Positions 28,031-35,159 of a stretch of DNA of 64,000 bases are shown piece by piece (position 1 is the first letter of the stretch; the number at the start of each line of letters is the position of its first letter). The notes beneath the pieces are model-generated. The model saw nothing but the letters and a program-made list of their open reading frames with translations. It made no database searches and was not told the DNA's origin. Position numbers and translations under genes: made by a program. The DNA comes from a bacterium (GTDB lineage: Bacteria > Actinomycetota > Acidimicrobiia > Acidimicrobiales > Ilumatobacteraceae): NCBI GenBank assembly GCA_029977615.1, contig JAPOKO010000001.1, forward strand, positions 1 to 64,000, given 5' to 3'.

Positions 28031-28802
28031 GAAGAACTACAAATCCATCGGCGAAGTACTTGGGCTGTTGCTTGATGAGTTTCCTGATGTCACTATTTCC
28101 AAAATTCGATTCCTTGAAAGCCAGGGTTTGATTGAACCAGAGAGAACCCCTTCGGGTTATCGCAAGTTCAGCGATTCTGAAGTTGAGCGACTTCGATTTA
28201 TTTTGCGCGAACAACGCGAAAACTATTTACCTTTGAAGGTCATCCGCACGCGACTCGATAATGACACAAGCGATGGAATGGTTCGACCATACGACGACAC
28301 CGATCCAACGGGAGTGCGTGGAGTCGTTCATCAGGGTTCACACCCAGCGGCTGCAAAAAAGCTGTCGGCAGCCCCACTTGCGCCGCATAAGGCTCGTGCA
28401 TTGCGCGACGACACATTGTCCATTGACCGCGGCGAGCTTCTTTCGGCGATTGACATGGACGAGAAGTTGTTGAAAGAAGTCATTGCAGCGGGAATTGTGT
28501 CTCCTCGCAAGATTGGCGACATGGAGATGTATTCACCGCTTGATCGTGAAATCTTGGAGATCATACGCAAGTTTTCCGAACTTGGAATCGATGTGCGTAA
28601 CTTGAAGACGTTAAAACGGCAGGCAGATTCCGAAGTAGCAATTTATGAGATGAAGGTTCAACCCATCTTCATGCGAAAAAATCCGACGTCTAAGGCACAG
28701 GCAGAGGAAATGCTTGACAATTTGATCGAGTTGGGCGAACAATTACGTTCTACATTGGTCGAGGTTGCCGCGCGGACATTCCGTGGCAATCGTCAGTCAT
28801 AG
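28023..28802 (+). CDS. ftsR: MerR-family regulator, FtsR-like
   Basis: A 259-residue MerR protein. The winged helix lies at about 5-75 (YKSIGEVLGLLLDEFPDVT, then RFLESQGLIEPERTPSGYR). The long C-terminal region contains a second, degenerate helical effector part with ELGIDVRNLKTLKRQADSE. Position after a GarA-like gene and before DUF151 matches Rv1828, whose corynebacterial homologue FtsR activates ftsZ. ATG 28023 overlaps the FHA stop by 8 nt (ATGGATGA), so translation is coupled. Symbol by synteny and family; moderate certainty. Confidence 0.82.
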   Translation: MDEKNYKSIGEVLGLLLDEFPDVTISKIRFLESQGLIEPERTPSGYRKFSDSEVERLRFILREQRENYLPLKVIRTRLDNDTSDGMVRPYDDTDPTGVRGVVHQGSHPAAAKKLSAAPLAPHKARALRDDTLSIDRGELLSAIDMDEKLLKEVIAAGIVSPRKIGDMEMYSPLDREILEIIRKFSELGIDVRNLKTLKRQADSEVAIYEMKVQPIFMRKNPTSKAQAEEMLDNLIELGEQLRSTLVEVAARTFRGNRQS

Positions 28803-28821
28803 GCAATAAGGTGATTGCGTC

Positions 28822-29319
28822 ATGACGAAAAGACTTGCAGCCGAGTTAGAAGGCATTCGCGTCGAAGTTCCGTCAAATATTCCGGTCATGCTGATTCGCG
28901 AAATCGATGATTCACGGAGGGTGATTCCCATTTACATCGGTGAGGCAGAAGCCTCCTCGATTTCGGTTGCTTTAAGTGGCGTAGTCCCAGATCGCCCGCT
29001 AACACACGACCTGATGCTCAACACCATCGCCGAAATGGGTGGGGAAGTGGTAATGGTCGTGGTTACCGACGTGAGAGAACATACTTATTTCGCCAATATC
29101 CACATAGCGGTAGGCGGTGTAGAGCGAGTCATTTCGGCGCGCCCTTCGGACGCCATAGCGCTCGCTGTCAGGGCCGAAGTACCCGTATTTGTTGAATCAG
29201 ATCTGATGGACAAGGTTGGAAAGTCTGCAGTGACTGCGGATGAAACTGATGAGGAAGAGATTCTTGACGATTTCAGAGAGTTCATTAACTCAATTAATCC
29301 GGAGGATTTTCAGGGTTAG
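28822..29319 (+). CDS. Bifunctional nuclease domain protein (DUF151)
   Basis: A 165-residue DUF151 protein. VMLIREIDDSRRVIPIYIGE (about 24-43), PLTHDLMLNTI near 59 and ARPSDAIALAVRAEVPVFV near 107 are the family blocks. A C-terminal acidic tail (DETDEEEILDDFREFI) is typical of the actinobacterial Rv1829 group. Plant members have nuclease activity; the bacterial role is unclear. It lies 19 nt after ftsR. TAAGGT sits 9 nt before the ATG, a weak possible own promoter. Confidence 0.88.
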   Translation: MTKRLAAELEGIRVEVPSNIPVMLIREIDDSRRVIPIYIGEAEASSISVALSGVVPDRPLTHDLMLNTIAEMGGEVVMVVVTDVREHTYFANIHIAVGGVERVISARPSDAIALAVRAEVPVFVESDLMDKVGKSAVTADETDEEEILDDFREFINSINPEDFQG

Positions 29320-29339
29320 TCAAACCCAAAAAGCGCCCG

Positions 29340-29345
29340 TAGCCT
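29340..29345 (+). promoter_or_regulatory. -10 TAGCCT of second MerR gene
   Basis: TAGCCT lies exactly 6 nt before ATG 29352, suggesting a separate leaderless start after DUF151. Confidence 0.55.
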
Positions 29346-29351
29346 GACCTG

Positions 29352-29813
29352 ATGCATCAGGGGTTTAGTGGCACACAAGCAGCTGAAGTAGTCGGAATTT
29401 CGTATCGCCAATTGGATTACTGGGCTCGAACGAATTTGGTTCGCCCATCGGGATGCGACGCCACAGGAAGTGGCTCCCGTCGTGTCTACAGCTATCGCGA
29501 CCTGCTCGAGCTTCGAGTAATTAAGAGTCTGCTCGATGCTGGTATCAAGCTTGAATCAGTGCGAGAAGTCTTCAACTACCTTCGTAGCCACGTTGACACC
29601 GAAATTGCAGCCGCACATATTGTGATTAGCGGTCAGTCAGTGGTGTTGTGTCAAGGAGACCAACTCGTTGACGTAATGCGCAATGGTCAGGGAGTGTTGA
29701 ACGTATTGCCATTGTCTGGAGTGAAAGATCAAGTTGACTCACAGATTGTGCGTATGGAAAAGGCGAGTGCACCCGCGCCACGCGTAGTTGCACAAATCGA
29801 CATCGCGCTTTAG
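29352..29813 (+). CDS. MerR-family regulator (Rv1830-like)
   Basis: A 153-residue MerR regulator with helix-turn-helix FSGTQAAEVVGISYRQLDYW (about 5-24, shown in part) and wing TGSGSRRVYSYRDLLELRVI near 37-56. DAGIKLESVREVFNYLRSH follows. The C-terminal half is short and may bind a small ligand. It is the fourth member of the block conserved with Rv1827-Rv1830. Target genes are unknown. It converges on the next gene with a 6-bp gap. Confidence 0.85.
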   Translation: MHQGFSGTQAAEVVGISYRQLDYWARTNLVRPSGCDATGSGSRRVYSYRDLLELRVIKSLLDAGIKLESVREVFNYLRSHVDTEIAAAHIVISGQSVVLCQGDQLVDVMRNGQGVLNVLPLSGVKDQVDSQIVRMEKASAPAPRVVAQIDIAL

Positions 29814-29819
29814 GCGTAA

Positions 29820-30236
29820 TTACTCACTTGTTCCCTGAGTTGATGGGGCAGGAGATTCTTTGGGTTTTGACGATTGTGGCATGAACGCCATTAATGGTCC
29901 GAGACGCTTGCTGAGTTCGGTTAGTGCACCTGACACTTCTGCAAGTTTGTTCACAGCTCCCAAAGCACCATTCACGTGTGGCATCACTTGACGCATTGGA
30001 CCTTCAATGTCATCAAGCAATCGATTGACGCGTGACGCAACTTGGTTCATGTTGTCCATAGATTGAACAAACAGTTCCATTGCGGAAATAAGGGACTCGA
30101 CTGTTCGCTTCGCTTGATCAACAGCTTTTGCACCGGAAGTTACTGGATTGAATTCGGAGAGCAATGCGAACAGATCGTTTACTTGCTGCTGACCAAACGC
30201 TCCGGTGCTTTGGTTGTTCGACTCGTTGCTACTCAT
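29820..30236 (-). CDS. Uncharacterised helical protein
   Basis: A 138-residue protein I do not recognise. The middle (about 30-115) is strongly helical with heptad-like spacing and short hydrophobic patches (VESLISAMELFVQSMDNMNQ, VNRLLDDIEGP, VNGALGAVNKLAEVSGAL). The ends are polar and probably disordered, and the C-terminus is Pro/Ser-rich. No signal peptide or transmembrane segment is clear. It resembles phasin- or apolipoprotein-like amphipathic proteins in composition only. It begins with TAGAGT 6 nt upstream, close to the stop of the PLP enzyme on the same strand. Confidence 0.7.
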   Translation of the reverse strand: MSSNESNNQSTGAFGQQQVNDLFALLSEFNPVTSGAKAVDQAKRTVESLISAMELFVQSMDNMNQVASRVNRLLDDIEGPMRQVMPHVNGALGAVNKLAEVSGALTELSKRLGPLMAFMPQSSKPKESPAPSTQGTSE

Positions 30237-30240
30237 GACA

Positions 30241-31491
30241 TCACTCTAGGTTGCCGTATGCACCAACTTCGCCCGACAGGCGAGTGCCCAACACCGTCTT
30301 GATGCTGGCATCAAGATCAACAATGAATGCATTCATGGTGTTGTGATGAACCGCGCTCACCGTGCAGTGAAGCGAATCAGGTGGTGTTTGCCGATCGACA
30401 TACCAACCACGTGTTCGCAACTCGTCTGCAACGGCAAATACGTTGAGCGCTGAGGGATCAACAGCGCCAAAACTGATGAGTGTGGAATCGGGGTATCCGC
30501 GGAGAACGAGATGTTCGTGAGTAGTGATGTGATTTGCAAGCTGTTCAGTTGCCTTTCGAGCGTCATTAGTAAGACGTGTGTATCCATCATCTCCGAGATG
30601 GCACAGCACCGCCCAAGCACTGGCAATGGCGCCACCGGATTTTGTACCCAGCACGCCAGACGATGCATACATTCCGCCAAGCCAGTTGTCGGTAAAAAAT
30701 CCCTGATGTGATCGCAATTGCTTGTTGCGATACATCACAACGGATGCGCCTTTTGATGTGTACCCATACTTATGCAGGTCTACAGAAACGGAAGTCACGC
30801 CAGGAACACCCAAATTCCAGGGCTGAATTGCATGTCCAAGTTTCTCAAGGTAGGCGAGCGTTACACCTCCCATGCATGCATCCACGTGGCAGTTCACGCC
30901 ATGCTTTATGGCTAGTGCAGCAATGCTGGTGACGTCATCGATGACACCTTGCGGATATTGCGGGGCAGAGGCAACGAGCAAAATGGTGTTGCTATCGATT
31001 AACCGCTCCATAGATTCAATATCGGCGCGCCAATCTGATCCAACGTCAGACCGCCTCGATTCAACACCGAAATAGTGGCAAGCCTTCTCAAAAGCAGCGT
31101 GAGCCGATGTGGGTAGAACGATGTTTGGGTTGGTCACGCCGTTAGTGACCGCAAACTGGTCACGGGCGGCCTTAACGACCATCAGGATGCTTTCGGTGCC
31201 TCCTGAGGTCATAAACCCGGCTGAGTCCTTGTCGGCACCAAGCCAAGGGCCAACCATGGACAACACATCGGACTGCATGATTCGTAGGCTCGGGAATGCA
31301 TCGGTGCTTAAGGCATTTTCGCCGCTGAATCGACGGTACGCATCTTCGGCTACAGCAATGGCTTCGGCGCCTGCGTAGTACGCCAAACTAAACACACGTC
31401 CATTGCGCCAATCAACATCGTTTTTGCGCAGAGACTCAAGATCGTCAAAAACCTGCGGGGCAGGGATTCCCTTAATTGGCAGTGTTTTCAC
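30241..31491 (-). CDS. PLP-dependent lyase/decarboxylase, sphingosine-phosphate-lyase-like
   Basis: A 416-residue fold-type I PLP enzyme of the group II decarboxylase family. GFMTSGGTESILMVVKAARD near 92-111, HVDACMGGVTL near 197 and SVDLHKYGYTSKGASV near 230 (PLP lysine) are clear. The spacing and the KGIPAPQVFDDLESLRKND start resemble sphingosine-1-phosphate lyases more than glutamate decarboxylases. In a bacterium without obvious sphingolipids it may cleave a different amino-alcohol phosphate or decarboxylate an amino acid. The GTG start has TAGGAT 5 nt upstream. Confidence 0.82.
   Translation of the reverse strand: MKTLPIKGIPAPQVFDDLESLRKNDVDWRNGRVFSLAYYAGAEAIAVAEDAYRRFSGENALSTDAFPSLRIMQSDVLSMVGPWLGADKDSAGFMTSGGTESILMVVKAARDQFAVTNGVTNPNIVLPTSAHAAFEKACHYFGVESRRSDVGSDWRADIESMERLIDSNTILLVASAPQYPQGVIDDVTSIAALAIKHGVNCHVDACMGGVTLAYLEKLGHAIQPWNLGVPGVTSVSVDLHKYGYTSKGASVVMYRNKQLRSHQGFFTDNWLGGMYASSGVLGTKSGGAIASAWAVLCHLGDDGYTRLTNDARKATEQLANHITTHEHLVLRGYPDSTLISFGAVDPSALNVFAVADELRTRGWYVDRQTPPDSLHCTVSAVHHNTMNAFIVDLDASIKTVLGTRLSGEVGAYGNLE
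30243..30248 (-). promoter_or_regulatory. -10 TAGAGT of gene 29820-30236
   Basis: TAGAGT lies 6 nt before ATG 30236, inside the last codons of the upstream PLP-enzyme gene. Confidence 0.55.
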
Positions 31492-31496
31492 GATGA

Positions 31497-31502
31497 ATCC
31501 TA
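31497..31502 (-). promoter_or_regulatory. -10 TAGGAT of PLP-enzyme gene
   Basis: TAGGAT lies 5 nt before GTG 31491. Confidence 0.45.
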
Positions 31503-31539
31503 ACTTTACATAACTATGATTATGGGCTAAACCTCATAC

Positions 31540-31962
31540 TCAACCAGACTGAGTAACCCCAGTAATTGAGTCTGTCACAAGGGGTTTTGCGGCATCCAAT
31601 AACCATGTCAACGCTGCTTTGAAGTCTCGCGTTGTTGGATCAATTGATGGATCGAGATCTTGTTCGACGTCGTCGATTGCGCATTTCAAGATGAAGATTT
31701 GATCGCGTAACGCATCGAGTTCGCTCCGTGTTACCACCAATTCGTCTTCGCTGAGAGCTAGCTCGGAGGCTCGCTGACGCGCCACCCAGTCCCATTGCTT
31801 GCAGGCCTGAGTACAGAATCTACGTGGACGTCCAGACCCTGTTTGTACTGGCAATGGAGTTCTGCACCAGACGCATTTGGGTACATCCGCGACTGGGCGC
31901 TCTGTACGAGTGCTCCCTAACTCACCCGGTCTAATGACTCCCGGTATCTGTGATTTAGTCAT
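31540..31962 (-). CDS. Uncharacterised zinc-finger-like protein
   Basis: A 140-residue protein. KCVWCRTPLPVQTGSGRPRR then FCTQACKQWDWVARQR gives a C-x2-C...C-x3-C site (about residues 30-60) of the kind seen in actinobacterial proteins with GRPRRFCS-type fingers. A helical segment rich in Glu, Asp and Leu follows (SELALSEDELVVTRSELD), probably a coiled coil. Function unknown; nucleic-acid binding is possible. ATG 31962 is preferred over a longer frame because TATCTT lies 6 nt upstream. It is divergent from threonine aldolase. Confidence 0.7.
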   Translation of the reverse strand: MTKSQIPGVIRPGELGSTRTERPVADVPKCVWCRTPLPVQTGSGRPRRFCTQACKQWDWVARQRASELALSEDELVVTRSELDALRDQIFILKCAIDDVEQDLDPSIDPTTRDFKAALTWLLDAAKPLVTDSITGVTQSG

Positions 31963-31968
31963 GACGAA

Positions 31969-31974
31969 AAGATA
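31969..31974 (-). promoter_or_regulatory. -10 TATCTT of gene 31540-31962
   Basis: TATCTT lies 6 nt before ATG 31962. Confidence 0.5.
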
Positions 31975-32008
31975 AGCCAAGTGTGAATTCAATGTGTGGA
32001 TGGCACCC

Positions 32009-32014
32009 CATACT
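32009..32014 (+). promoter_or_regulatory. -10-like CATACT of threonine aldolase gene
   Basis: CATACT (4 of 6 to TATAAT) lies 6 nt before GTG 32021. Confidence 0.4.
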
Positions 32015-32020
32015 GGATCT

Positions 32021-33076
32021 GTGACAAAACTGCCCGCGCCGCCGAAGTCATCGTTTGCCAGTGACAACGTTGCTGGCGCTCACCCACTGGTGCTTGAAGC
32101 GATTGCGAAGGCGAATGCCGGTCACGTCCCTGCATATGGTGCCGACCCAATTACGGTTCGCACGGTACAAGCATTCAAGGAGCTGTTTGATCACGATGTT
32201 GTAACCCAGTTTGCCTATGGCGGTACCGGTGCAAATGTGTTTGCGCTCGCCAGCATGTTGCGACCTGCTGATGCAATTGTGTGTGCTACACAATCACATA
32301 TCAACGTCGATGAAACTGGTGCACCTGAGCGTGCGTTAGGAACCAAGCTGATCACGGTTCCAACTACTGACGCCAAGCTTCGTCCACAAGATTTGGAATC
32401 GGCAAAGTCAATGTTTGGCAATCAACATGCTCCCCAACCTGGGATTGTTGCCATCACGCAAGTAACAGAACTGGGTGCTTTGTATTCGGTTGATGAAATT
32501 CGCTCGCTGAGTGATGCTGCCCACAGCATGGGCATGTTTGTGTATCTCGACGGAGCACGAATCGCTAATGCAACTGCTGCCCTTGGTGGAACGCGTGAGG
32601 CTTTACGTTCGTTCACTCGTGACGCAGGCGTTGATGCAATGACGTTTGGATGTACAAAGGCTGGTGGAATATTTGGTGAGGCCGTTGTGTTCTTCAATGC
32701 AGATTTTGCCAAACGCTCGTTGTACGTTCGTAAGCAAGTTACTCAGTTACATTCAAAAATGAGATTCATCTCAGCACAGTACGAAGCGATGTTGCAGGAT
32801 GACCTATTCATCACATTGGGTGGACAAGCAAACAAAGCAGCACGCATGTTGTTCGAAAAAACTAAGGACATTGCATCCTTGCAACTCACTTCTGTCCCTG
32901 CGGCAAACAGTATGTTCCCCATCATCGCAAAATCACAGCGTGCACAATTGCAGGAATGGGCCCATTTTTATGACTGGGATACGTCAATTGACCAGGTTCG
33001 ATGGATGACGGCCTGGGACGTAACCGAGCCAGAAATCGATGCTTTCGTGGCTGGTGTGCGCACTCTCCTTACTTAA
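32021..33076 (+). CDS. Low-specificity threonine aldolase-type enzyme
   Basis: A 351-residue PLP enzyme of the beta-eliminating lyase family that cleaves threonine or allo-threonine to glycine and acetaldehyde. SFASDNVAGAHP near the start, VPAYGADPIT, YGGTGANVFAL, VYLDGARIANA near 180 and MTFGCTKAGGIFGEAV near 207 (PLP lysine) are conserved. GTG 32021 fits the family N-terminus and the spaced -10-like box; ATG 31994 and 32000 are alternatives. It is divergent from the zinc-finger protein gene. Confidence 0.87.
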   Translation: MTKLPAPPKSSFASDNVAGAHPLVLEAIAKANAGHVPAYGADPITVRTVQAFKELFDHDVVTQFAYGGTGANVFALASMLRPADAIVCATQSHINVDETGAPERALGTKLITVPTTDAKLRPQDLESAKSMFGNQHAPQPGIVAITQVTELGALYSVDEIRSLSDAAHSMGMFVYLDGARIANATAALGGTREALRSFTRDAGVDAMTFGCTKAGGIFGEAVVFFNADFAKRSLYVRKQVTQLHSKMRFISAQYEAMLQDDLFITLGGQANKAARMLFEKTKDIASLQLTSVPAANSMFPIIAKSQRAQLQEWAHFYDWDTSIDQVRWMTAWDVTEPEIDAFVAGVRTLLT

Positions 33077-33097
33077 GGGATGCTGTTTCTTGTCTAA

Positions 33098-33127
33098 TTG
33101 ACTGATCGGTTAGTTATCCCCTAGAGT
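33098..33127 (+). promoter_or_regulatory. Promoter of the whiB gene
   Basis: TTGACT (33098-33103) and TAGAGT (33122-33127) are separated by 18 nt, a good vegetative -35/-10 pair. Transcription from about 33134 would leave a leader of roughly 26 nt with a GGGGG Shine-Dalgarno core. Confidence 0.6.
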
Positions 33128-33159
33128 CACCGTTGGTTGGTCAACGTTGCGGGGGCATC

Positions 33160-33465
33160 ATGGCATCACTTGAGTTCACATCAAAGCGCGTGCAAACCGA
33201 TGATGAGTGGATGGACATTGCTGAATGTCGCGGCCTCACCGAAGTCTTTTTCCCACCAATCGCTGAGCGTCCGCAAGCTCGTGAACGCCGTGAAGCAATG
33301 GCACGAACGGTGTGTATGCAGTGCGCAGTTCTCGATACATGTCGAACCTATGCGCGTGAGAATCATGAGTATGGTTTTTGGGGTGGAGAGTCTGAGGAAG
33401 AACGGCATGCAGCCGGGTATCGACTCATCGCACCGATCGGTGTTCGCGCAGTTTCTCGTAGCTAG
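33160..33465 (+). CDS. WhiB-family iron-sulfur transcription regulator
   Basis: A 101-residue Wbl protein. The four [4Fe-4S] ligands are C23, C52, C55 and C61 (ECRG, VCMQC, DTC). The turn motif is GFWGG (72-76), with Phe in place of the usual Val or Ile, followed by the Arg/Ala-rich DNA-contact tail. Wbl proteins bind sigma factor region 4 and control division, redox or antibiotic responses; the subclass is uncertain, nearest to WhiB1/WhiB2 in layout. It has one of the few classic promoters with leader in the window. Confidence 0.92.
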   Translation: MASLEFTSKRVQTDDEWMDIAECRGLTEVFFPPIAERPQARERREAMARTVCMQCAVLDTCRTYARENHEYGFWGGESEEERHAAGYRLIAPIGVRAVSRS

Positions 33466-33501
33466 TTCTTCTCCTCTTATTCACTTCCGATTAGGTGCCA
33501 G

Positions 33502-34560
33502 GTGACCGCGTTTCCATCGCGTGAACTTGCTGAGCAGCTCGTGGCCACTGCATGGTCGGAATATGACGCAACGCGAACCATCGATCATCTGGTTGAGGTC
33601 AGTGCGCATGTGTCAACCAATCGAGTGTTCCGCGTGGTGTTCAATGACTCCTCGCACATCGTGGCGAAAATATCCTCCTATGGCTCGTATTTTCTTTTCG
33701 CAGAAGATCACGATCGATTGTTCACCAGTACACAACTTTTGCGCGGTACGCGTTGGGAAGGGTTTCTTGCCGAAGTGTTGCCGCGAAACGGCCACGCCTA
33801 CACGTGGTACGACGGGACGTATTGGGTTGCCTTCTACACCGATGTAGAACGAGCGATGCAACTGCCACCGATCTTAAATGATGATCAAATTGAAAATTTG
33901 GCGCGAGAGATTGCTTCGTTTCATCGCGAGTGTTCGCAAATAGCTGGCAACCTGCCTCCCACCTCAAACTCTGTTAAAGGTGATGCAATTCATTTGCTGG
34001 ATCAACTCTCTCACGAGTTCGCTGCGGAACACTTTGGATTACGTCATGACGATATAGAAATTGCCAAACGGTCAACGCATGAATTTCTGCTACATCTTGA
34101 GCACATTCGATTTGATGAATGGGACAAAATTCCTGTACTCGTTGATTGGAATCTAGGTAATTTCTCTGTCAAACATCTCAATTCACATTTTGAGTTGTTC
34201 AGCCGATGGGATTATGACTGGTTTCGCATTGATACACGAATGTTGGATTTCTATTTTTTCTCCCGCGTGTCATCCGAAACTGGTGATCGAACGTCGTTTA
34301 CCTATTCCCCACACACATTGCTTGAACCTCGTTTCGTAAAGTTTCTGCGCCAATACCACGATGTATTTCCGCTTTCTAAGCAAGAATTGTTGTTTCTGCC
34401 GTGGGCGTATCGATTCTTCATTCTCAATTACGTCATTCGTGAAGGCGCTAAGTTTTTCCGCGAGGACATCAGCGTGAAATTCCGCAAGGACGCAACTCGC
34501 ATTTATCTGCCAATGCTCAGCGATTTTGATGCATCTTCGTTGCTTGCCATCTTGGATTAA
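33502..34560 (+). CDS. Kinase-fold (APH/choline-kinase-like) protein
   Basis: A 352-residue protein with features of the aminoglycoside-phosphotransferase/choline-kinase fold. HIVAKISSYGSYFLF (about 51-65) could hold the ATP-binding lysine. PVLVDWNLGNFSVK near 212-225 matches the catalytic H-x-D-x4-N loop with Trp-Asn following Asp, and FSRWDYDWFRIDTR near 235 matches the metal-binding D-x-D region. Many aromatic residues are present. The substrate is unknown, and it should not be read as a resistance enzyme. It starts at GTG 36 nt after the whiB stop. Confidence 0.7.
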   Translation: MTAFPSRELAEQLVATAWSEYDATRTIDHLVEVSAHVSTNRVFRVVFNDSSHIVAKISSYGSYFLFAEDHDRLFTSTQLLRGTRWEGFLAEVLPRNGHAYTWYDGTYWVAFYTDVERAMQLPPILNDDQIENLAREIASFHRECSQIAGNLPPTSNSVKGDAIHLLDQLSHEFAAEHFGLRHDDIEIAKRSTHEFLLHLEHIRFDEWDKIPVLVDWNLGNFSVKHLNSHFELFSRWDYDWFRIDTRMLDFYFFSRVSSETGDRTSFTYSPHTLLEPRFVKFLRQYHDVFPLSKQELLFLPWAYRFFILNYVIREGAKFFREDISVKFRKDATRIYLPMLSDFDASSLLAILD

Positions 34561-34563
34561 TAA

Positions 34564-35085
34564 CTAATCAGAAATTTTGCGCATTGATTTTTTAAACCAC
34601 TTACCTTTTTCAACATAAATCTTTGCGCCAAATTCGATATCGGATGATCGTGCACGGCCTTCCTTGATGATGGCTGGGGCTCCAACTGCAAGCGCCCCCG
34701 GCGGCACGATTTGATCATTCAGCACAACAGCATTTGCTGCAACGATTGCACCAGTACCAACTCGCACGCGATGCAACACGACTGCGCCTGAGGAAACCTG
34801 TGCGCCATTTTCAATGATGCAGCACTCAAGATGCACGATGTGGCCAATGACGCAATCATCACCAACAATGGTTGGATCCTGTGGCGTCGTATGGATGACG
34901 GTGTTGTCCTGAATACTGGTTCGTGCACCGATCTTGATATACCCGTCATCGCCACGTAGTACTGCACCGGGCCAAATCGTTGATTCGGCTCCAATTTCGA
35001 CCGATCCAATAATCACCGCATCTGGGTGAACAAACGCTGTTTCATGAATGTTTGGAACTTGATCCCCTAGTGAATAAATCGCCAT
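34564..35085 (-). CDS. Gamma-carbonic-anhydrase-like hexapeptide-repeat protein
   Basis: A 173-residue left-handed beta-helix protein. Hexapeptide repeats run from about 15 to 140. STIWPGAVLRGDDGYIKIG, VIHTT and the zinc-site histidines in VIGHIVHLECCII are as in YrdA/PaaY/CamH-type proteins. It may be a carbonic anhydrase or an acyl-CoA thioesterase-like protein. Start ATG 35085 has TACGGT 6 nt upstream. It converges on the kinase-fold gene with a 3-bp gap and diverges from 35160. Confidence 0.88.
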   Translation of the reverse strand: MAIYSLGDQVPNIHETAFVHPDAVIIGSVEIGAESTIWPGAVLRGDDGYIKIGARTSIQDNTVIHTTPQDPTIVGDDCVIGHIVHLECCIIENGAQVSSGAVVLHRVRVGTGAIVAANAVVLNDQIVPPGALAVGAPAIIKEGRARSSDIEFGAKIYVEKGKWFKKSMRKISD

Positions 35086-35091
35086 CTGCCC

Positions 35092-35097
35092 ACCGTA
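35092..35097 (-). promoter_or_regulatory. -10 TACGGT of gamma carbonic anhydrase gene
   Basis: TACGGT lies 6 nt before ATG 35085. Confidence 0.55.
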
Positions 35098-35145
35098 GTG
35101 CGCACGAATAAGGCGTGCGTATTGGGGAAACGCGGTTTTCGCAGG

Positions 35146-35151
35146 TACCGT
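35146..35151 (+). promoter_or_regulatory. -10 TACCGT of gene 35160
   Basis: TACCGT lies 8 nt before ATG 35160. Confidence 0.45.
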
Positions 35152-35159
35152 AGAGCCCC

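Noticed and set aside
29313-29327. GGGTT-AGTCA-AACCC hairpin after DUF151 as a terminator
   Set aside because: Only 5 bp and followed by A residues, not a U-tract; it more likely lies in the promoter region of the next MerR gene.
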